Shown: positions 7,796 to 11,711 of the stretch, piece after piece | Position numbering within the stretch: the first letter of the stretch is position 1 | Layout: the number at the start of each line of letters is the position of its first letter | DNA from: a bacterium | GTDB taxonomy: Bacteria > Patescibacteriota > Minisyncoccia > UBA6257 > Colwellbacteraceae | DNA: 18,316 nucleotides | Direction of reading: 5' to 3' | Assembly: GCA_021811305.1 (NCBI GenBank) | Contig: JAJZPD010000009.1 | Coordinates: forward strand, 1 to 18,316 | The notes under the pieces: generated by a model | Told to the model about the DNA's origin: nothing | The model's database searches: none | The model's input: the letters and a program-made list of their open reading frames with translations, nothing else | Program-made: the position numbers and the translations under genes

Positions 7796-8521
7796 TTATC
7801 TATTGATCAGCCTGAACAGCCATCCAAATAAGCTGAATCCCTGAGATGCCTGCTGTAGCGAGGTGCTAAGCTGCTGGTTGGCCTGCTCCAGAACGCCAAT
7901 CTGCTGCGTCAGCTGCTGCTGATCGGATTGGCTGGTAACCTGGCTTTTCAGCTGCGTCAGCTGCTGGATCTGCTGCTGGTTTTGTTGGATCAGCTTCTGC
8001 GCACTATTAATCGCTCCATAGTTCGGCCCAATCAGAAACTTTACAACTGCGTTGCGGCTTTGGACTTGGGTCAAGTTATTTTCAGCCTTTGTCTGGTTCT
8101 GCTCCTGGTTCTGGGCGATAACCCTTATCTGCTGCCCTATTCCACCGGTGCGATCGGCGACTTGCAGCATCTGCTGGACAGCGTTAGCCACCGCGCTGCG
8201 CCGCTGCAAGGCAATCGAATTCGGTCCTGCGCCGGCCGGCGTGCCGGTAACATTAATCCTGCTCGTCGTTGCTCCAGCCCTAATCGGCGTGCCGGTCGGA
8301 GCTAGGTTTTTCATCCCAGCCGGACCGCCGTTATATATTTTTCCTTTTTCCCCCGGAAACGAAGGGACAGAGGTAGTCGTCCCGCTGGACGCCGGGATCA
8401 TCGGCCCCATCACGCGGTTCCCTACCCCGGCCGGGCCGGGACCGAAGTTGCGCTGCGCGAAAGCCGGTGCGGCTAAAAGCGGCAGCGCTACCAAACTATA
8501 AAGCAGTATTTTATTTTTCAT
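7796..8521 (-). CDS. secreted Gln-rich coiled-coil protein, function unknown
   Basis: 241 aa. A clear Sec signal peptide has basic residues MKNK, a hydrophobic core LLYSLVALPLLAAP, and predicted cleavage after AFA at about residue 22. Residues 23-100 are rich in Gly, Pro, Ser and Thr and probably disordered. Residues about 105-230 are rich in Gln and Asn with heptad-like spacing (for example QQNQQQIQQLTQLKSQ), suggesting a long helix or coiled coil. The C-terminus GFSLFGWLFRLINR is a short hydrophobic segment with a basic end, which could anchor the protein to the membrane. No enzymatic motif is visible. I recognise this architecture as common in Parcubacteria but cannot name a family. The start has no Shine-Dalgarno; a perfect AT palindrome lies 5-20 nt before it. 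Confidence 0.8.
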   Translation of the reverse strand: MKNKILLYSLVALPLLAAPAFAQRNFGPGPAGVGNRVMGPMIPASSGTTTSVPSFPGEKGKIYNGGPAGMKNLAPTGTPIRAGATTSRINVTGTPAGAGPNSIALQRRSAVANAVQQMLQVADRTGGIGQQIRVIAQNQEQNQTKAENNLTQVQSRNAVVKFLIGPNYGAINSAQKLIQQNQQQIQQLTQLKSQVTSQSDQQQLTQQIGVLEQANQQLSTSLQQASQGFSLFGWLFRLINR

Positions 8522-8525
8522 TTTT

Positions 8526-8541
8526 GATAAAAATTTTTATC
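8526..8541. promoter_or_regulatory. 16-bp perfect palindrome just before the secreted-protein start
   Basis: GATAAAAATTTTTATC is fully self-complementary and lies 4 nt upstream of the ATG at 8521. It could be an operator for a dimeric regulator or a leader hairpin. No convincing -10/-35 pair was found for this gene, so its role is unclear. Confidence 0.45.
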
Positions 8542-8583
8542 GACTTTGACTATGCATAAATGATAGCACACCAAAGCTCGCGC

Positions 8584-8608
8584 GCCGAGAATCGAACTCG
8601 GTCTTTAC
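8584..8608 (-). pseudogene. 3'-half fragment of tRNA-Pro (second copy)
   Basis: 25 nt identical to 8689-8713 of the intact tRNA-Pro, covering the end of the anticodon stem, the variable loop, the whole T arm and the first base of the acceptor 3' strand. Beyond it the acceptor strand is different (CGCGCGAG instead of CACCCCGA), so no tRNA can form with the upstream 5' fragment. On the other side the identity breaks exactly in the anticodon arm, where a large hairpin begins. Confidence 0.75.
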
Positions 8609-8641
8609 AAAACCGCGTTGCCTCATAAGCAACGCGGTTTT
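8609..8641. repeat. 13-bp perfect hairpin with an anticodon-like 7-nt loop
   Basis: The arm AAAACCGCGTTGC and its exact complement enclose the loop CTCATAA on the plus strand. The plus-strand inner part (GTTGC, CTCATAA, GCAAC) looks like a tRNA anticodon arm with anticodon CAT and resembles the tRNA-Lys anticodon arm at 11477-11493. The A4/T4 ends also suit a bidirectional intrinsic terminator, which would stop tRNA-Pro transcripts coming from the right. The position agrees with that role. Confidence 0.6.
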
Positions 8642-8646
8642 CTAGT

Positions 8647-8666
8647 GAATATCGCAAGCGATATTC
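8647..8666. repeat. 9-bp perfect hairpin between tRNA-Pro and its 3' copy
   Basis: GAATATCGC and its exact complement are separated by two bases. It is the nearer of two perfect hairpins downstream of tRNA-Pro on the minus strand. No U-run follows, so it is not an obvious terminator. Confidence 0.55.
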
Positions 8667-8668
8667 CC

Positions 8669-8766
8669 GTTGATGGCGCTGTCGGGGTGCCGAGAATCGA
8701 ACTCGGTCTTTACGCACCCGAAGCGCATGTACTGCCGGTATACTACACCCCGACAGCGCCATCAAC
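8669..8766. repeat. 21-bp perfect inverted repeat bracketing tRNA-Pro
   Basis: Arms 8669-8689 and 8746-8766 are exact reverse complements. Seven base pairs are the tRNA acceptor stem itself; the other 14 lie in the leader and trailer. The precursor RNA would therefore carry a continuous 21-bp stem through the RNase P and 3'-processing sites. Confidence 0.8.
8682..8752 (-). tRNA. tRNA-Pro(CGG)
   Basis: 71-nt cloverleaf: acceptor CGGGGTG/CACCCCG with discriminator A, D stem GTAT/GTAC, anticodon stem TGCGC/GCGTA with one G-T pair, loop TTCGGGT giving anticodon CGG (codon CCG), variable AAGA, T arm CCGAG-TTCGATT-CTCGG. The 3' CCA is not encoded (CAG follows the discriminator), so the CCA-adding enzyme encoded at 9272-10771 would be needed. 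Copies of its own 5' and 3' halves flank it. Confidence 0.9.
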
Positions 8767-8773
8767 CCTAAAA

Positions 8774-8810
8774 CGCATGTACTGCCGGTATACTACACCC
8801 CGACAGCGCC
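8774..8810 (-). pseudogene. 5'-half fragment of tRNA-Pro (second copy) with leader
   Basis: 37 nt identical to 8724-8760, offset by exactly 50 bp. It contains eight bases of leader, the acceptor 5' strand, the D arm and the anticodon stem up to TGCG, where identity ends. The promoter at 8828-8856 is placed correctly for a tRNA starting here (8802), which suggests this is the older position and that the intact gene is a downstream duplicate. Confidence 0.75.
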
Positions 8811-8827
8811 GCTAAGCGATCGACTAG

Positions 8828-8856
8828 ATAATAAACTGATGGCGGCTACTTGTCTA
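8828..8856 (-). promoter_or_regulatory. promoter for the tRNA-Pro locus
   Basis: -35 TAGACA (8851-8856, five of six matches), a 17-nt spacer, and -10 TATTAT (8828-8833, five of six). The -35 overlaps the last codons of the membrane-protein gene. Initiation is expected near 8821. Confidence 0.65.
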
Positions 8857-9268
8857 TCTTTCTCCTTGCAGCCTTTCGCATCTTCTCGCGGTGTAAGCTT
8901 TTCGACTTCTGGGTCAGAGCGAAAACCGACAGCACCATTATGTAAACCGCGATCACTTCGGAAGACACCTTGCGCGTTCCCCCGTCGATGAATGAGAAAA
9001 GCATCAAGCTGAAAATGGCCACTGTCCATAGCAGAACGAATATCTCTCCGGGGTGGCGGCTGTTGTGTATTTCGTACCACCGATCGAACTCTTTCGTGCC
9101 GACGTAAAGCGTAAGTATTCCAATATAAATCACGCTCATCGGAGCGACTAGAAAATCATAAGCGTTGCGGCTGATGAAATCCGCTATAACGAAAGCTATA
9201 AAAATCAGCGTCCAGAAGTTGGTGATGACCCGCCAGATCCTCTCGTCCTTGAAAATGCTTAAATTCAT
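8846..9268 (-). CDS. four-helix integral membrane protein, unknown function
   Basis: 140 aa with four hydrophobic segments at about 17-32, 40-57, 77-93 and 104-119. The segments are joined by a charged loop (GTKEFDRWYEIHNSRHPGE) and the tail is strongly basic (HREKMRKAARRKIDK), likely cytoplasmic. No catalytic motif is visible and I do not recognise a named family. The ATG follows the cca stop by 3 nt, so the gene is almost certainly co-transcribed and translationally coupled with cca. The stop is TAG. A role related to tRNA maturation is not implied by anything in the protein itself. Confidence 0.8.
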   Translation of the reverse strand: MNLSIFKDERIWRVITNFWTLIFIAFVIADFISRNAYDFLVAPMSVIYIGILTLYVGTKEFDRWYEIHNSRHPGEIFVLLWTVAIFSLMLFSFIDGGTRKVSSEVIAVYIMVLSVFALTQKSKSLHREKMRKAARRKIDK

Positions 9269-9271
9269 AGA

Positions 9272-10771
9272 TTATTTCACGTAAAACTTCTTCTTCATTT
9301 CCTCCTCCACTCCGGATTCGAACTCGTTTTTCTTCTCCTTAGCCAAAGAAGCCATTTTCCTCAGCTCCTCGTCGCTCAATTCGTTCAGTTCTAACGCCCG
9401 CTGGCGCAGCCGCCCCTCATCGTTTTTCTGCGGATCATCCAAAACCTCTTCCAAGAGGACTCCTAAAATATACCCGACTCTTGGCCCCGGCTCCAAGTGG
9501 AGCGACTCCATCAGCTGGCTGCCGTTTATCTTCAGCATCTTGGGCGAAACGGGATCGGTCCTGACCTTTTCGATCATAAACTGAAGGTGCCGCAGCTTAT
9601 AAGGAACGGCTTTGGGAACGCCGGACCCGATCCGATCGGCCTCCCGCACCTTCAGCAAGTCATCGATATTTTCCACTCCAACCCGCTGGATAAAGCGCCG
9701 CACCCCCGCCTCGCTCACTTCGCCGACGTTGTAGTAGAAGAGATGGTAGCGAACCAAATGAGTCACCTCCTCGGTCAACTCTCGGCTGAAATGCAATCTC
9801 TCCATCATCTTCCGCGCCATCCTGGCGCCGACCACCTCGTGCCCGTAGAAAGTCGAGTCCGGCCCTTCTCCTCCTTTGGTCTTCGGCTTGCCAACGTCGT
9901 GCAATAAGGAGGCTAAGCGCACCTTTAGCGAGTAGTCCTTGCCCACCGCGTACTGCAGAGCCTTCAGGTTGTGTTCCCAAACGGTATAAATATGGTGTTT
10001 GTTCTGCCCCACGCCGATGCCGTCACGGAGCTCGGGAAGAATGTTTTCCAGCAAGCCGAATTCTTCCAGCCTCTCTATTCCCCATACCGCGCGCGGCGAG
10101 GAAATTACCTTCACCAGCTCGTCCCTTATTCTTTCCTTGGCGATAGCCGCAAGCAGGTCGGCATTGTCTTTGATGGCAGAGGCCGTTCTGGGTTCTATGG
10201 AAAAATCAAGCTCGCAGGCGAAGCGAACCGCGCGCATCAGCCGCAGGGCGTCCTCCTGGAATCTTTGGTTCGGCTCGCCGACCGCTCGGATCGTTCTCGC
10301 CTTCAGATCAACCTGTCCGCCGAAAGGGTCGACTAAACTTATTTCCGTTTCGCCGTTCTCCTCTCTTTCGCCCAGACCGGCCGCCATGGCGTTAACGGTG
10401 AAATCGCGGCGCGCCAAGTCCTCTCTGATCTCCTTAGTAAAAACCACCTCGTCCGGATGCCGCAAGTCGCTGTACTTTCCTTCGCGGCGAAAGGTCGTCA
10501 CCTCGACGATAGCTGTCTCGTCCGAGCTGCTCCCGCTTACCAGCGAAGCCGGCACTTTTACGCCCACCGTCCCAAAAGCGTTCTCGTAAACCGAATCCGG
10601 AAAAAGACCTAGAATCTCCTTCGGTTCGGCGTCCGTTGCCACATCCCAGTCTTTCGGCGGGCGGCTTAATAAGATGTTACGGACCGAGCCGCCGACAAGA
10701 AAAGCTTGGAAGCCGGCCTTTTCCAAACTCTTTATTATGTCGTAAACTCCCTCGGGAACTTTGAATCTCAT
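9272..10771 (-). CDS. cca: CCA tRNA nucleotidyltransferase with HD domain
   Basis: Class II nucleotidyltransferase that adds or repairs the 3' CCA of tRNAs from CTP and ATP. It is 499 aa. The head domain shows FLVGGSVRN at 24-32 (GGxVR signature, Asn where Asp is common) and the catalytic carboxylates Asp41 and Asp43 in KDWDVATDAEP. RRDFTVNAMA is at 121-130 and EDALRLMRAVRFA at 173-185, the nucleotide-selecting neck region. An HD phosphohydrolase-type domain follows with SLLHDVGKPKTKG (His291, Asp292) and GHE at 310-312, then a helical tail. A poly(A) polymerase is the alternative, but the presence of tRNAs without encoded CCA favours CCA addition. The start has no Shine-Dalgarno; the -10 box lies 19 nt upstream. 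Confidence 0.93.
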   Translation of the reverse strand: MRFKVPEGVYDIIKSLEKAGFQAFLVGGSVRNILLSRPPKDWDVATDAEPKEILGLFPDSVYENAFGTVGVKVPASLVSGSSSDETAIVEVTTFRREGKYSDLRHPDEVVFTKEIREDLARRDFTVNAMAAGLGEREENGETEISLVDPFGGQVDLKARTIRAVGEPNQRFQEDALRLMRAVRFACELDFSIEPRTASAIKDNADLLAAIAKERIRDELVKVISSPRAVWGIERLEEFGLLENILPELRDGIGVGQNKHHIYTVWEHNLKALQYAVGKDYSLKVRLASLLHDVGKPKTKGGEGPDSTFYGHEVVGARMARKMMERLHFSRELTEEVTHLVRYHLFYYNVGEVSEAGVRRFIQRVGVENIDDLLKVREADRIGSGVPKAVPYKLRHLQFMIEKVRTDPVSPKMLKINGSQLMESLHLEPGPRVGYILGVLLEEVLDDPQKNDEGRLRQRALELNELSDEELRKMASLAKEKKNEFESGVEEEMKKKFYVK

Positions 10772-10790
10772 TGCGCTATAAGCTTCTGAT

Positions 10791-10818
10791 ATTATATCCT
10801 AGATTCAGGCGCAGTCGA
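10791..10818 (-). promoter_or_regulatory. promoter of cca
   Basis: Perfect -10 TATAAT (10791-10796), a 16-nt spacer, and -35 TCGACT (10813-10818, four of six matches). The predicted leader is about 12 nt. The -35 overlaps a degenerate copy of the TCCTTCGAC/GTCGAAGGA-type repeat (10803-10822), of which better copies lie at 11533-11582. Confidence 0.6.
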
Positions 10819-10860
10819 AGAAAAGCCTATTCGTGGGCGCAGATTTCACGCTGTTCGGGG

Positions 10861-10889
10861 TTTAGAATTTAGGATTTAGGATTTATTAT
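10861..10889 (+). promoter_or_regulatory. probable promoter of tRNA-Arg
   Basis: -35-like TTTAGA (10861-10866), a 17-nt spacer, and -10 TATTAT (10884-10889, five of six matches). Initiation would fall at about 10896, only about two bases before the mature tRNA. It is built from the degenerate TTTAGGATTT repeat, so the -35 match is weak evidence. Confidence 0.45.
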
Positions 10890-10897
10890 TTTAACGC

Positions 10898-10969
10898 GCC
10901 CCCGTGGTGAAACGGATATCACGCATGGCTTCGAACCATGAAGTCCGGGTTCGACTCCTGGCGGGGGCA
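10898..10969 (+). tRNA. tRNA-Arg(TCG)
   Basis: 72-nt cloverleaf: acceptor GCCCCCG/CGGGGGC with discriminator A, D stem GTGA/TCAC, anticodon stem CATGG/CCATG with loop CTTCGAA (anticodon TCG, codon CGA), T arm CCGGG-TTCGACT-CCTGG. No encoded CCA (CAA follows). Its last 14 bases plus three downstream bases are repeated at 11121-11137. Confidence 0.93.
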
Positions 10970-10974
10970 CAAGG

Positions 10975-11011
10975 CGGGAAACCTGGAATTTATTCCAGGA
11001 TTCCCGATTTT
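10975..11011 (+). terminator. hairpin with T-run after tRNA-Arg, probable intrinsic terminator
   Basis: CGGGAA-A-CCTGGAAT, two bases, then the complementary arm with one A-A mismatch (10975-11006), followed by a run of five T after one A (11008-11012). It would end tRNA-Arg transcription five bases after the tRNA. It is also the first of a series of hairpins that continues to 11113. Confidence 0.6.
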
Positions 11012-11012
11012 T

Positions 11013-11034
11013 CCAGCCGGGAGTCGAACCCTGG
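11013..11034 (-). repeat. inverted copy of a tRNA T-arm
   Basis: Read on the minus strand this segment contains GGGTTCGACTCC followed by CGGCTGG, the same 12 bases as the T arm of tRNA-Arg at 10948-10959. It is therefore an inverted fragment of the neighbouring tRNA, lying between the intact gene and the repeated 3' end. Confidence 0.55.
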
Positions 11035-11040
11035 AGGGGT

Positions 11041-11061
11041 CGGGAACCAGGATGGTTCCCG
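11041..11061. repeat. 8-bp perfect hairpin (third of the array)
   Basis: CGGGAACC, a 5-nt loop AGGAT, and GGTTCCCG. The 5' arm resembles that of the hairpin at 10975 (CGGGAAACC). Confidence 0.6.
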
Positions 11062-11072
11062 TGGAGGAAATA

Positions 11073-11092
11073 CTAAAACCGAGTGGTTTTAG
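11073..11092. repeat. 8-bp perfect hairpin (fourth of the array)
   Basis: CTAAAACC, loop GAGT, GGTTTTAG. It is directly adjacent to the next hairpin with no spacer. The arm sequences differ from the other hairpins, so only the perfect symmetry is shared. Confidence 0.6.
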
Positions 11093-11113
11093 AAAATTCC
11101 TTGCAGGAATTTT
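11093..11113. repeat. 8-9-bp perfect hairpin (fifth of the array)
   Basis: AAAATTCC, loop TTGCA, GGAATTTT; the loop can close by one more pair. It is followed after 7 nt by the repeated tRNA-Arg 3' end. Confidence 0.6.
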
Positions 11114-11120
11114 GTGAGAT

Positions 11121-11137
11121 TCCTGGCGGGGGCACAA
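11121..11137 (+). repeat. second copy of the tRNA-Arg 3' end
   Basis: 17 nt identical to 10956-10972 (T-stem 3' strand, acceptor 3' strand, discriminator and three trailing bases), offset by 165 bp. The preceding bases (GTGAGAT) only partly match the tRNA (GTTCGAC). The arrangement is like attachment-site duplication at a tRNA 3' end, but the enclosed DNA has no gene. Confidence 0.7.
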
Positions 11138-11400
11138 AAAGCGAAAAACTAAAAGCGCAAAACAACGAAAATCCTAAATCCTAATATCGAAATCCGAAAC
11201 GAATTCGAAATTCTAAATAACAAACTCCAAACCCGTCCGTGTTTCGATTTGTGATTTAGAATTTGTGATTTGCTTAGAATTTAGGATTTCGTGCTTCGGA
11301 TTTAGCGCAAAGCGCAAAAGTTAAAGTAGGGATTAGAGTTTAGTCCGCCATCCATTATTTGCAGTCCCTAACCCCTAGTCCTTAGTCGTTGTTTTTCGCT
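11138..11400. repeat. gene-free region of degenerate A/T-rich repeats
   Basis: No coding region is supported here. The DNA consists of variants of AAATCCTAAATCC and its complement TTTAGGATTT, with related words such as GATTTGTGATTTAGAATTT and GGGATTAGAGTTTAG, in both orientations. A perfect 16-nt inverted pair (10869-10884 and 11169-11184) flanks the tRNA-Arg and hairpin block. Similar degenerate intergenic text is familiar from other candidate-phylum genomes; its function is unknown. Confidence 0.6.
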
Positions 11401-11408
11401 TTACCGCC

Positions 11409-11438
11409 TTGCCATTGCGGCTAAAATGTAATAATAAT
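11409..11438 (+). promoter_or_regulatory. promoter of tRNA-Lys
   Basis: -35 TTGCCA (11409-11414), an 18-nt spacer, and -10 AATAAT (11433-11438, five of six matches). Initiation is predicted a few bases before the tRNA start at 11451. Confidence 0.55.
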
Positions 11439-11450
11439 TAGAGGGTTATT

Positions 11451-11523
11451 CCACCCATAGCTCAATTGGCAGAGCAGTTGCCTCTTAAGCAAACGGTTCC
11501 AGGTTCAAGTCCTGGTGGGTGGA
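11451..11523 (+). tRNA. tRNA-Lys(CTT)
   Basis: 73-nt cloverleaf: acceptor CCACCCA/TGGGTGG with discriminator A, D stem GCTC/GAGC, anticodon loop CTCTTAA (anticodon CTT, codon AAG), T arm CCAGG-TTCAAGT-CCTGG. The outermost anticodon-stem pair is a G-A mismatch (GTTGC/GCAAA). No encoded CCA (CAA follows). Confidence 0.93.
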
Positions 11524-11532
11524 CAAAACAGT

Positions 11533-11582
11533 AATCCTTCGACGCAGCTCAGGATTTTCAATCCTTCGACGCGGCTCAGGAT
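11533..11582. repeat. tandem pair of TCCTTCGAC...CTCAGGA intergenic repeats
   Basis: Two 23-nt units (11533-11555 and 11560-11582) differ at one base. Each starts AATCCTTCGACGC and ends GCTCAGGAT, with ATCCT/AGGAT able to pair. This is a widespread bacterial intergenic motif (complement ATCCTGAGC...GTCGAAGGAT). A degenerate copy lies at 10803-10822. Confidence 0.65.
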
Positions 11583-11643
11583 GTTTTCATCTGCTATTTC
11601 TGTATATCCTCGCTGCAAGCAGCGAGGTATTGTGGATGAAAAC
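11583..11643. repeat. nested inverted repeat upstream of recG
   Basis: The outer arms GTTTTCATC (11583-11591) and GATGAAAAC (11635-11643) enclose a perfect inner hairpin CCTCGCTG-CAAG-CAGCGAGG (11608-11627). No T-run follows directly. It lies between tRNA-Lys and the recG promoter and could act as a transcription boundary or be a small miniature repeat element. Confidence 0.55.
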
Positions 11644-11696
11644 AAAGCGCAGAATTTAAAAAGCGCTTGTTTTGCATTTTAAGTTCGGCTTTTTGG

Positions 11697-11707
11697 TATA
11701 GTATAAA
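11697..11707 (+). promoter_or_regulatory. -10 region of the recG promoter, near-leaderless
   Basis: Overlapping boxes TATAGT (11697-11702) and TATAAA (11702-11707) lie directly before the recG ATG at 11712. A possible -35 is TTGCAT at 11672-11677 (19-nt spacer to TATAGT). Either box puts initiation at or next to the start codon, and no Shine-Dalgarno is present. Confidence 0.5.
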
Positions 11708-11711
11708 AGCA

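Noticed and set aside
8052..8501. 149-codon plus-strand open frame with hydrophobic stretches
   Set aside because: It is antisense to the secreted Gln-rich protein, which has a convincing signal peptide. The opposite frame has no start signals.
8609..8660. A plus-strand tRNA-Met gene around the CTCATAA loop
   Set aside because: Only an anticodon-arm-like hairpin is present; no matching acceptor, D or T arm can be placed around it on the plus strand.
10975..11137. Hairpin series after tRNA-Arg as a CRISPR array
   Set aside because: The arms of successive hairpins differ in sequence, there is no constant repeat with regular spacers, and no cas gene is nearby.
11667..11711. Upstream start for RecG adding 15 residues (MFCILSSAFWYSIKA)
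   Set aside because: The extension would be encoded by the promoter region and is not RecG-like; the ATG at 11712 begins the conserved N-terminus.
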